From Epiperipatus broadwayi (lineage: Eukaryota > Onychophora > Udeonychophora > Euonychophora > Peripatidae), in the NCBI GenBank assembly GCA_028023455.1, contig JAQFVV010000185.1, positions 2,367,239 to 2,431,238 of the forward strand: 64,000 nt of DNA. Direction: 5' to 3'. Within the stretch, counting starts at the first letter, position 1. Each line of letters opens with the position of its first letter. The notes under the pieces were generated by a model. The model was not told the DNA's origin. It saw nothing but the letters and a program-made list of their open reading frames with translations, and searched no databases. A program made the position numbers and the translations under genes. Positions 52,553 to 64,000 of this stretch are shown piece by piece.

Positions 52553-52745
52553 ATTTAAGAATTGGATTATTTATATACTAACCTGTATCTATTACTAACT
52601 GTTAAATGTAATTAGAAAATTTAAATAAAGTTAAAAAAAGTTCTAAAGGCATTCAATAATTGATGTTAGTTGATAAAAATAGTCCAACATATAAGTGCAT
52701 CTAAAATGTCATCAGCACAAACCCACAGGCAAACACTAAGTACAA
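52553..52745 (+). mobile_element. Second PLE fragment (pseudo-LTR end and start of interior)
   Basis: Colinear with 35370-35525: atatactaac, ctattactaactgtt, tttaaataaagtt, ctaaaggcattcaataat, aatagtccaa and finally gtcatcagcacaaacc matching gtcagcacaaacc. It therefore spans the end of a pseudo-LTR and the first bases of the element interior. The rest of the pseudo-LTR is replaced on its left by the GATA array. It is not a copy of the 3' repeat at 37722, since it continues into interior sequence. Confidence 0.7.
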
Positions 52746-52846
52746 CATATAAATTTTTCAAAATAGCAAATAAATTACTTACCATGTGCAAAAAATTTTA
52801 GCTTTATATTAATGATGTTACTTAATATTTAATTAAACATAATTTG

Positions 52847-53474
52847 ATAGTAGGGACCTCTACAGGTGTTTAACCACAAGATTATGCTATGGAAGAAATA
52901 TGGGGAACCCCTTCTTTATTTCAATCTACTTTCTATTTAAATAGATGAAGCTGAAGCGGTTAGATCTGTGGTTGAAGTAAAAAAGGGGTTCCCCTCTTTT
53001 CTTCCATAGCATAAGCTTGTGGTTAAACACTAGTAGAAGTCCCTAATATCGCACTTTACATGCATATTCTCGAGGTTATAGCCTCAGTAAATATTACTTA
53101 TGTAATCAATGTGCATTTAATACATTTATAATTACAACTTTAAATTACTGTAATAGATTTCTAACTATAAAATCTTTCCATTGACTCATTGTAAATCGAA
53201 AGATTTTGTGAGTATTAATGTGTAATAAGAAATGTGGACTTAATCAGTGAAGTATTGAATAGTTTCACGCTCACAGATCTAACCACTTCAGCTTCACCTA
53301 TTTAAATAGAAAATAGGTTGAAGTAAAGAAGGGGTTCCCTCTTTTCTTCCATAGTGTAAGCTTGTGGTTAAACACTTGTATAGGTCCTTACTATCGCATT
53401 TTACACACATATTCTCAAGGTTATAGCCTCAGTAAATATCACTTACGTAATCAATGTGTGTTTAATAAATTTAT
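52847..53474 (+). mobile_element. Hairpin retroposon, tandem pair, with 17-bp flanking repeats
   Basis: Two related units lie head to tail. Unit a (52847-53140) starts atagtagggacctctac, folds back on itself through ggggaacccc and ggggttcccc, and ends cctcagtaaatattactt then caatgtgcattt. Unit b (53277-53490) starts agatctaaccacttcagctt and has only the right half and the same end. Both share the arms of the element at 30496. The pair is enclosed by taattaaacataatttg at 52830-52846 and 53474-53490. No protein is encoded. Confidence 0.7.
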
Positions 53475-53779
53475 AATTAAACATAATTTGTAAATTCAAA
53501 TATTTATTTTCTTGCAATATTAATTTGTTGATTTTTGGAATGCAAACTAGTATTACTTGTATTAAATGTGAAGATAATTATCACATTAAATGCTTAAAGA
53601 TTGTTAAGTCATTATCCAGGATTATATTAATAATAGAACATTTTAAATATGTTCCAAATGTTCTGTTATAATTTATACTAACCATGTAACTATTGTATAT
53701 CAAGTTGGTCATGAATCTGATTTTAACATTTACTCTAATTCTTTTAACTCACACTCTGATATGAAGTAATACTCTAGTC

Positions 53780-55099
53780 TAAATGGTAATAGTTGATTAG
53801 ACACAAACACCACTTGATGACATTGTTGCTATGCAAAAACTATAAAAAATGAACATCCCCAGGCTGTATTTTTTGAGGAATTTTTTTTCTTTTTTCTTAT
53901 AAAAAAATCAAACACAGAATTTTTAATTAAAAAAAATTTTTTTATTAACTTTAACAAATTTACAAAAATAAAAATCAAACACAGAATTTTTACTTTTTGA
54001 ATGTCTTTTTTTATTAACATCAACGAATTTTTATCTTATTACAACTGTTTTTTTTTTATTTCTTTTTTTTTTTAAAAATAAAATCAACTAATATCAAACT
54101 TAGTCCCCTTTTTTATTACCATCAACAACATTTTAACTTATTAAGGTTGTTTTTTTTTTGTTTGTTTGTTTTTTTTACAAAAATTACTCTTTTTTTTTAA
54201 TTCTATTTTTTTTTCACAACTTATTTCTCTTTTTTTTTTGGTTCCACTTTTTTTTTATTTTGGAAAACAACATCAACAAATTTAAAAATTATTACACTTT
54301 TTTTTGGTTCAGTTATTTTTTTAAAAAAAATAACAGCAACAAATTTGAAACTTATTAGGTTATTTTTTTGAGGTTCCATTTTTTTTTAACAAAAAATTAC
54401 ATCAACAAATTTAAAACTTATTGTGGTTTCTTTTATTTGCTATGAAGATCATCAAATTAAAAAAACAGCTGTTCGTGGTTCCACTAATATATCAGACATA
54501 TAGCTTGAACAAATGGTATTCTGGACCTGTCAAACCAAGTTAGCTTCTGTTGTCAGTAAATGAGAGAATGGAACATCAGGGTTTTCCTGTGCCATGTTGT
54601 TGGTCTCATTGAGTTTATGAAGAATATGTTATTTGATACATTACCTACTTCAAACTAAGTTCAGATATATCTTTTGACAAGGTTTTGCACCTTAAAAGTT
54701 GACTACATAAGTGTGTAAATCCTACAATAATTAATTGTTAGTCAAATTATGTGATTTCAATAAAAAAAATATTTTACAATTAACGATTTTTATATAATTG
54801 AAAAGACACACACCCTCACATGAGTCTGTCAATAAGTATGAAGTGAGTGAATTCACATCAATAAATTAGTGTGATGTGATAATGCGGCCTGAAATGTGTA
54901 ATACAACAGAACCATTGTATACACATAATGCATGGCCACAAAAATATGCTCGGTTGCATATAAAAGGCATTTTTATGGGTTTTAGCACATAAATCACACC
55001 ATAAAATATAGTCAGCTGTGTAAACAGTATATTTATGTGTTTTAGCACATGAATAATGCCATCAAGTGGTGTGTGTGTCTAATCAACAAATACCATCTA
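53780..55099. mobile_element. 1.3-kb element with TIRs of about 43 bp
   Basis: The left end (53780 onward: atggtaatagttgattagac, then acaaacaccacttgatg) and the complement of the right end (ending 55099) match for about 43 bases with few differences. Next to the right end the words ttttagcacataaatcacacc and ttttagcacatgaataatgcc form a subterminal direct repeat. The left half of the interior is a degenerate minisatellite, and the right half (54440-54700) is richer in G and C but encodes nothing I recognise. It is a non-autonomous DNA transposon of unassigned superfamily. Confidence 0.65.
53880..54440. repeat. Degenerate minisatellite, unit about 60-66 bp
   Basis: Units of the form catcaacaaatttaaaactt, attaggtt, a T run, ggttccattt, a second T run and acaaaaatta recur about six or seven times with variable T-run lengths. 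A separate 23-base word (aaaatcaaacacagaatttt) is repeated at about 53905 and 53971. The T-run-rich frames across it are chance. Confidence 0.65.
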
Positions 55100-55149
55100 A
55101 ATTGTATTTGTAAAAATTTTACCTGGCAAAAAATACTTTATTTTATCAT

Positions 55150-57120
55150 ATTTTGTATCTTTAATTAATTTCATTCATCAGAAACTTGATCATTTGACAA
55201 AGAAAAACCAGTCTTAAAAGAACAATTAATATATGATTTTGTTTTACAAAAAAGTTATCAACAAGAAATACAAGATAAAAAGTATTTCATTAGTGATGAA
55301 GATGCAAAGGACACACAAAAAAACAATCAGAAAAAACTATAAAATTAAAGATAATTTAAAACATGAAAATGGTAAACTTTGAATAATAATACTGATTCTA
55401 TCTCTGATGTTACTAATAGTTTTATAAGACACGTTGTAGATAGAAACTGCCTTGATAATATCAATAATTATGTTATAACTTGAACTAAAGGTAACATCAT
55501 CTAGACCAATCTGATTCTGTTGATTTTATAGAAAATATACTATTTCAAAATTCAATCTTATTTCAATGAAGCATAAACAGACAAATGTACTATTAGGAAT
55601 ATTGACTGTACTTTTGTTAAAGATAATCAGATAAATCATAGACTTAAATATTCTTCTTTAAAGTTTAAAAGGTTTTTTGTTATAAAATTAAATCATTCTA
55701 CTTCTGTGTCCCATATTAAAAACATTTTGAATTTAAATTAAAAATTTCTATTGTCTATTATAAAATTTGCATCTTTTTATATATTTTTTTATTATGACTT
55801 AATTTTTACTGCAATTTATGGCTTAATTATATTATGGTTTATCCATTTGACATCATTTCTATAAATAAACTGACTTTTAAAAAGGTTCAACCAATTTTAT
55901 ATTAGTTGATGTTCAGTAATAATTCAATTACTCCAGAGACTGATTTTAATGGTGGTAGGATTAATATTTTTAATGGGTAGTAGGATTGATATTTTTAGTG
56001 ATAGTTGAAAATGGAAATAATATCACTAATGAAAATTTGAGTGTTAATCAAAATATTTCTACGGTTGTTTCTGAAAATTCTCAAGAAATCAAGCCATCTT
56101 CTAAATAGCAATAATTCAAATTAGTAGAAATTTTTATGTAGATGTGACACATTTAAATATATGTTTCACTATTAATAATTTTGATTCATTTAGAAATTTT
56201 ATTACTGGAACTAATAAATTATCGTATCTCAAAAACTAAACTTAATATTAATATAGTTGATAATACTATATGATAAGGTATGACAGTTCATCTGATTGAA
56301 AGTTGGTTTTTATATTAAATTAAATATTTTTAAATATTATTTTTAGGAAACATATGGATTCACCACCTTTTGTGGATTACTTGTGGATTTTGATGTTTTG
56401 CTCATTGTTATGCATATTATTTATTGTCACCATTCTTATATTAGAAATTCATTGGATTGTTTGAATAATTATTATCATTATTCCATTTGAATTTAATAAA
56501 ACCATAATTCTGAGAGATATTAATGTTAACCTATATAATACTGTTAATTTCCATACTGTCATGTTTAGTAAATTTATTTAATGAGATATTTGGATCTGTT
56601 TTAATGTTTCTTCAGTTATTCTAATTAAAATCAAATTTATAACTTTCAAAGATTCTAATCATTTTAAATAAAGATTTTTGGGGGTTGTTTTTTGATACTG
56701 TTAATTGATTGTATTTGCTGTGATGATAATATTGAAAATGACAGTTTGCACTGATAGGATTCTATATCAGATCTTATAGATAAACATATGTCTTTGATCA
56801 AAAATGTATTGCAAGCCCCTAAAAAACTACTATGGATTATTGCAGGTGTTAAAAATAAGATTAACTTGAGAAATAAGTATTTAAAAATAGTCTCAAAGTA
56901 GTTGGGCTTTTTATAAGAATTTGTGTAATTTGACTATAAAACTATTAGATTGCAAAAAGTGATTATTTATCTTCAATTTCTACATTTCAAAATAATTCTT
57001 CTCTTTGGAAATTCTTTTCCAAGTTGGGAGTAATAACATTTTCCTTAAGTGTAGTGGAACATTTTCTTACGATTGATTTTTACAATGAAAAGCTTTTAAA
57101 ATGTATTATATCGATTTAAA
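55150..57120 (+). pseudogene. Decayed CR1/jockey-like LINE, endonuclease part
   Basis: The strand is open in scattered pieces with plausible protein content. Around 55640-55740 KFKRFFVIKLNHSTSVSHI reads like an ORF1-type region. Near 56160-56200 INNFDSFRNFITG resembles the NKLDSLRNFI opening of the endonuclease. Near 56495-56530 NKTIILRDINVNLYNT resembles the II--GDFN-NL block with Gly-Asp altered to Arg-Asp. Near 56820-56880 LLWIIAGVKNKINLRNKYLK resembles the PWI---L---I--RNKLYKK linker. The order is right for a CR1/jockey-type ORF2. Every motif is damaged, so the assignment is tentative. No reverse-transcriptase palm is seen before the LTR element begins at 57398. Confidence 0.4.
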
Positions 57121-57397
57121 TTTATATCAGTAAATAATAAGCACATTTTAATGACATTAAATCTATTAAATACTATTCTGGTGATGAATGACTTCCGGGT
57201 ATCATATTAAATTTATGTTCATTTTTTTGGCTGGATACTATTACAGATATATTCAACCATTACCTTTTTTTGTTTTTATTTACATCATTGTCTGTTTTAT
57301 TTAAATTATATATATATATAATGCAAAGGTAAACTATTCTAAACCATATATGATATATATATCATTGTCTGTTTTATTTAAATTATATATATATATA

Positions 57398-59167
<1,770 letters not shown>

Positions 59168-59569
59168 CATATTCCCACTCTTAATAAAAATAAAGAAAAC
59201 AATTTTAAACAATTATCATAAGATCATCATTATGGACTAAACATTCTATAAATGACTCCTAGTTAATTAAAACTAAATTATAGGCAACAATGAAATTAAT
59301 GATTATGTGCAATTATGTGTCTTATACTGTTTTGTTACAGAATACAATTAATAAAACCCTACAACAGTTATATTCATTGGCACCCTTACATTTCATCCTA
59401 ACTGGATATTTGTAAAACAAATCTATGATGTCAGATAAATGGTGTGTTATTTGAATAACAAAACAAACTCCTTCACTTCTGATGAGTATGGACTCTTTGT
59501 ACCAAATAAACTCATTAAATATAGTCATTACTATAAACTAAATATTTATTACTACATCCATAAAGATTC

Positions 59570-60545
59570 ATGCATTTGATTATTGCTCATCATAAACTAC
59601 ATTTCTCAAATTGTCCATCTCACAAATCAAACACATATCATTAGATTTACTCTGTGGTTGAGACAAATTCTCATGTCCCCAGTCAATGCACCGACATTTG
59701 TAACTGTGTACTCCATAGTGATAAAATCTTTTAGATTTTAGAGATTTTACTTCTAATGATAAAATCTTATATATATCACCACTATTTAAGCTTGTGATGG
59801 AATTAAAGAAATCTGGTCATTTACTTTGGATTGCATCACATCTAAACTAACATCATAATATTAATGACCTCACTCTGATTTTCTGAACATTGAATCTTTA
59901 ATTCCTGTCTTTTCTATACCTTTAATTTATTGATACTCATTTAATATAGTTTCTAGGATACTATCTTCATAACAATCTATAATTTTCTTAGTTTCTATCT
60001 CTTGAGTCCAATTTCACCGTTTTTTATACTATCTTTTAACTTATTGATTGTTATTTGCATTTGATTTTGAGTTTCTTCCATCTTATTCTCTAGTTCATTA
60101 AACATAACTTTTAAATCATTTATTTGCTTGTGTCCCATTTTTTTATTTCATAAACAAATTCTGTATGCACATGATTGATCTCTTGTTTCAGCCCATTCTC
60201 TAACTCATATTAGCCCTCTTCCATTTTCATTACCAGCTTTTCATGATCTTACTTTATTTCTAGTTTAAGATCTTGATTTTGCTTCATTTCCATTTGATTC
60301 TTGTCTTATTTTTCTTGGTGATCATCAAGCTTATTTGTTAAATCTCTTGAGAAATTTTCCTGATTGTTTCACTTCTTGCTTAAATTCTTAATTCAATATT
60401 TCCTGACTTTCATTAATCGTAATCATTAAGCTCTGCAAAATTGCCATTATAGATTCACTTTCATCATTTCTTTATGTAACAGATGCTTCAGTAGCTTCTT
60501 TTCCCTATTCTAATATATCTAACTCTTTCTCATTTTTCATAATCT
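59570..60545 (-). pseudogene. Gag-like coiled-coil and zinc-knuckle relic
   Basis: From 60543 down the minus strand reads MKNEKELDILE, then SESIMAILQSLMITINESQE, EKLVMKMEEG and NELENKMEETQNQ (near 60066-60100). This is a heptad-like, Glu/Lys/Gln-rich coiled coil of roughly 150-180 residues. It is followed near 59690 by VHSYKCRCIDWGHENLSQ and CLICEMDN, where Cys/His spacing resembles a damaged CCHC zinc knuckle. Coiled coil then zinc knuckle is the layout of gag or LINE ORF1 proteins. At least five in-frame stops and one or two frameshifts inactivate it. Most stops are TAA or TAG at places where a Gln codon would suit, as expected from C-to-T decay. It probably supplied the particle protein of the surrounding element. 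Confidence 0.45.
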
Positions 60546-60792
60546 ACTTTAGATTTATATTTATTATTTTATTTTAGAAAAGAAAGGACATGATCTTCCA
60601 CCTCAGTTCAATATCCTACATCAAATACAATGATTTTCTACTATAATTTATATGCTAAACCTTACAATTTAATTAAATCCCTACTCACACACATTTCAAC
60701 TTATGTAATATACTTTTTTAATATAAAATACCACAATAATATCTTTTAATAGTGATTGATTTACCTACCCACAATATTATTATCCCAAAATA

Positions 60793-60794
<2 letters not shown>

Positions 60795-60851
<57 letters not shown>

Positions 60852-60852
60852 T
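60795..60852. repeat. (TA)n microsatellite
   Basis: Two TA runs joined by an inverted step (atattata). The YIYI frame beginning at 60793 is an artefact of it. Confidence 0.95.
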
Positions 60853-61526
60853 AAATTCAACTTACATGGTGCAAAGTGTAGCATAAATGTCATGATTATG
60901 CTCCAAAAACTCTGTATCATGCACTTGCCAAAAAATCTGAACAGTGGGCACCAATGTTTTTCATTTATTTTCCAAAATAACTAAGAATACCTTCAATAAG
61001 CTAGCTTTGGATACTTTTTATTATTTATTTTACAGTTAATTCATGAGGAAAACTTAATAATATTTATTAATAATGAGCCACATTCCTTTGGAATTTTGAT
61101 AACACATAGCACATATCTAGTGCTTTTAAAGTCAGAAATGTAAACTCTTATTTTTTATTATATGGCAAGATCAGACATCATCATCTGGCAATTTGCTTTC
61201 AAATATCTTTTTTTGGTATATTTTTTATTTATAAAGCATTTTACATCTTTGCTATTTCTCAATTCATGTATTCTTATACCTTTATTTTTTGCAAAGCAAT
61301 TCCACAACCCTTTCTAAATTCAAATTCTTATAAATCACAACTACAAATTTCAAAATTATTACCTAATGAGTCATTACTCTGTTTAATTTAACACTAGTAT
61401 AAACAAAATAGCTGATATTAATTGTGATCATTCATCAATATTTTGACCTTATCTAGTTGTCATTTTACAATACCAAATCTCTCATGAGTTTTATGAATAA
61501 TACCCATGACCCTTTTTGGGTAGCCA

Positions 61527-63127
61527 AAATGGAAAGGTTAATATTCTAAACATAAACAAAGCTAATGAAGCAAAATTGCCTCATGGTAATATTTTCTTAT
61601 TGGATGAGCCAAAATCTAAAGGAAAACTAATAAGGTAAAATATGTGCTGCTCACTGAATAGCTTGCATATTTGGATAATCATGAACATAGAAAATATTAT
61701 AACTGTCAAGGGCTAACTGACCTGAAAATGCCTCATAGATTTGTAAATCACATATAGTAAATAAAATTGTGAACAAGTGTTTTTTCACTTATGCACTAAA
61801 TATTTGGACAATCTAAAATATACTTCATAAATGTTGTAGTCAACTAAAATATATCACTAATAAATTGACAAATATGTTGATCCATTAATGGCTCTGTGGC
61901 AGTTTAGATTTAGATTTACAATGGACTCATGAATTTATAAGGTGCCAATGGTCCATAATAAGTACATCTGCTTGGCAAAGAAGATAAAGTTCTATAAATA
62001 ATATTTTACTTGCTACTGAGCTATAGTATGGGATATGCAGTTAAGTATTTTAATTGTAAATGTGTAATGAAATAGTTTTATAATAATTTATGCAATAAGC
62101 AAATCAATGTAATTAAATTATTAATAATAAGATTTTATTCACATAAACATTAACTCATTGAGGTGACTAAGACAAACAACATAGTTCTAATTTACCAACT
62201 GCACTCTAATATATATTTCTTTATAATTTATCCCTTCTAGATTGCAATAAATATAAACAATCTATGATTAAAGTTATTAAAGCATATCATCATAAAAATG
62301 TTAATGACACTCTTCCCCCCCCCCCCCAATTAATATATTAACAATATTTAAGCTTATATTGAATGACAAGATATATTATTAAAAAATATTGATAAATATT
62401 TATCATTAAGGCACTATTATACTCTTAACCATTATTGATAAATGAAAATTGTTTCATTTAGATGATTTGAAGAAAATTGTTCATTAATGTTAGCTTATAC
62501 ATAATTCCAAGTAGATTCCACTATCCTCCCATATTTTCCTTGACACATCAATGATAACAAAATATAAATATAGGTTTCCATAAGCACTTTTATCTTTAAA
62601 TGATTGATATTTACTTATTCCTTTGTCAATATTACAATCCATGGTAAATTTTGATAGTTTCATAACTTCATGGCTGTTATTCCATTTAGTCATAATGATA
62701 TTAAATGAAGGGGAAACTCATGCTTTGCTTTTTAAGTTGTCTTATTCATAGTGCATATTTTTTTGCTATATGTCCCAAATATATTTATAAAAGATAAAAT
62801 AAAGACAAATTTTTAAGCAAAAAAAGAGTGTATTCTCCTTTCTAAAATATTTTCTACAGCTATGGTAACATAAAACACTGTATTTTCTTTTTTGTAAACA
62901 CTGACTTGTGAACATGTGATTTTTTTTAATCTTAATAAGGCATTGTTATCATTTGAAACAATTTTATAAGAATTATTTAATTTTTAAATTTAATAAATAA
63001 ATTATCCATTCACTATCTATTTATCCCAAATTAACAAATATATCTAATAAATAAAAGATCTTTGTTTTCTTTGTTTGGTTATTTATACACTACAAAGGGA
63101 AGTATAGTTGGCAACATGTATACATCA
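61527..63127 (-). repeat. Long direct repeat B (putative 5' LTR)
   Basis: Colinear with repeat A, with roughly 15-20 percent difference by eye plus small indels. It contains a run of about 14 C near 62307-62329, absent in A. The divergence between A and B points to an old insertion, if they are LTRs. Confidence 0.75.
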
Positions 63128-63128
63128 T

Positions 63129-63178
<50 letters not shown>
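63128..63178. repeat. (TA)n microsatellite
   Basis: A TA array of about 22 units directly abutting the outer end of repeat B. Confidence 0.95.
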
Positions 63179-63179
<1 letters not shown>

Positions 63180-63181
<2 letters not shown>

Positions 63182-64000
63182 TTTTTAATGTAATATTTTA
63201 CCTTTAAAACAATTCTGCATCTACTACCTTGGCAAGAAGTACTGATAATTTAAACATTGTGGTCTTTCTCTATCTAGACTGTTCTAAAACATATGTAAGA
63301 ATCATTTGTCATTTTCAGATGTCTTTATTCATGTGTTTCAAGACTGTATAGTGGAATGGAGATTTTAAGTTTATAATAATATTACATGTGTTGTGATTAA
63401 GCTCACCTGAAAAGTAAAGATTGTTCTGAAGCGAATGCATACTGAGAGGTGATATAATCTGACTTTCTATGCTGATGGATAATTGTGATTTTTTGTATAG
63501 TTGAGAAGCTAAATGCACTGATAACAAATATATATATATATTTGTTATCATTTGCACTGATAACAAATATATATATAAGAAACAAAAAGAGATAAAGATA
63601 TTTATTTCTAAATAAAATTAAATATTATTTTTTAATTAATGTATAAACATAATTTTTTTGAAAAAAATCTTTTTTTAAAAACAGAAAATCAATTGGAAAG
63701 GATTAATGCTGTAATTTCTGAGGTAATAAATGTAATTGCATGAAAGATTGATGTAAGAGGTTTTTTTTATACATAAAATAGAAAGTGCAGTGGAATTCAA
63801 AAGAAGTTCAGTTTTGATGCGTTCTTCAGTCAGAATCTCAGCTTGGAAATCTGATGCTGAATTGATCTCATTTTTAATTATAGAAAATGACTTTTGAAAT
63901 GTAATACAACAGCATGGATTTTGCAAGAATCCTTTGGTAAGTTTTTATTAAAAGCTGATTGGTACTGGCTTGAGTATATTTAATTTTATTAAAAGGAATG
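63180..64000. other. Terminal spacer with a palindrome
   Basis: No gene recognised. At 63520-63549 gataacaaatatatat and its complement form a 30-bp perfect palindrome, and the left half (gcactgataacaaatatata) is repeated directly at 63554. A minus frame of 83 codons at 63675-63926 has ordinary residue use (ASDFQAEILTEERIK) but no motif I recognise. It may be a fragment of something that continues past the window. Confidence 0.4.

Larger units (their letters stand above)
59168..61526 (-). other. Interior of the LTR-type element
   Basis: Apart from the gag-like relic and a TA array at 60795-60852, this interior holds no recognisable gene. There are no protease, reverse transcriptase, RNase H or integrase motifs. 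Confidence 0.5.

Noticed and set aside
60793-60984. 63-codon frame starting YIYIYI
   Set aside because: Begins in a TA array. The remainder has no motif.

Overview
This window looks like gene-poor, repeat-rich nuclear DNA from an animal. It is extremely A+T-rich (roughly three quarters by eye). No intact protein-coding gene, rRNA or convincing functional tRNA was found. Almost everything recognisable is a decayed mobile element: RTE-type and CR1/jockey-like LINEs, a Penelope-like element (PLE), a GTF2IRD2/Charlie-type hAT transposon, tRNA-derived SINEs, fold-back elements, LTR-type sequences and long microsatellites. This mix fits an invertebrate metazoan. A cephalopod or other mollusc is a reasonable guess, but the sequence alone does not prove it.

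Layout. 1-7 kb: AT-rich spacer with one 570-bp element bearing 26-bp perfect terminal inverted repeats (TIRs). 7-9.4 kb: a decayed RTE-type LINE on +, readable from endonuclease through reverse transcriptase to the C-terminus. 9.4-15 kb: spacer, short palindromes and two GC-richer islands. 15-15.7 kb: the 3' part of a second RTE LINE on -. 17.3, 24.3-25.0 and 27.7 kb: fold-back elements, the last two of one family. 25.7-25.9 kb: a LINE endonuclease fragment on -. 28.9-31 kb: three tRNA-like SINE pieces and a hairpin retroposon. 35.0-38.3 kb: a structurally complete but dead PLE flanked by pseudo-LTRs that carry a tRNA-like segment and a hammerhead-like motif. 39.7-42.1 kb: a dead hAT element on -. 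44.6 kb: a SINE with a clear 15-bp target-site duplication (TSD). 45.0-48.4 kb: a G-over-C-skewed block with CCAAT, TATA and poly(A) signals and no long ORF, best read as a very long LTR or a noncoding Pol II unit. 51.9-52.5 kb: a 547-bp GATA/GACA array fused to a second PLE fragment. 52.8-53.5 kb: two more hairpin-retroposon units inside 17-bp direct repeats. 53.8-55.1 kb: an element with TIRs of about 43 bp enclosing a degenerate minisatellite. 55.2-57.1 kb: a decayed CR1/jockey-like LINE. 57.4-63.1 kb: two 1.6-1.8 kb direct repeats flanking a gag-like remnant with primer-binding-site-like and polypurine-like motifs, read as a non-autonomous LTR retrotransposon on -.

How the parts relate. 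Nothing here forms a host pathway. The informative relations are between repeats: dead autonomous elements beside non-autonomous families (hairpin retroposon, tRNA-SINE, gag-only LTR element) that probably depended on machinery supplied elsewhere. Family names rest on reading conserved motifs by eye; no database search was possible. Boundaries are accurate to a few bases where repeats or TSDs define them, and otherwise to tens or hundreds of bases.
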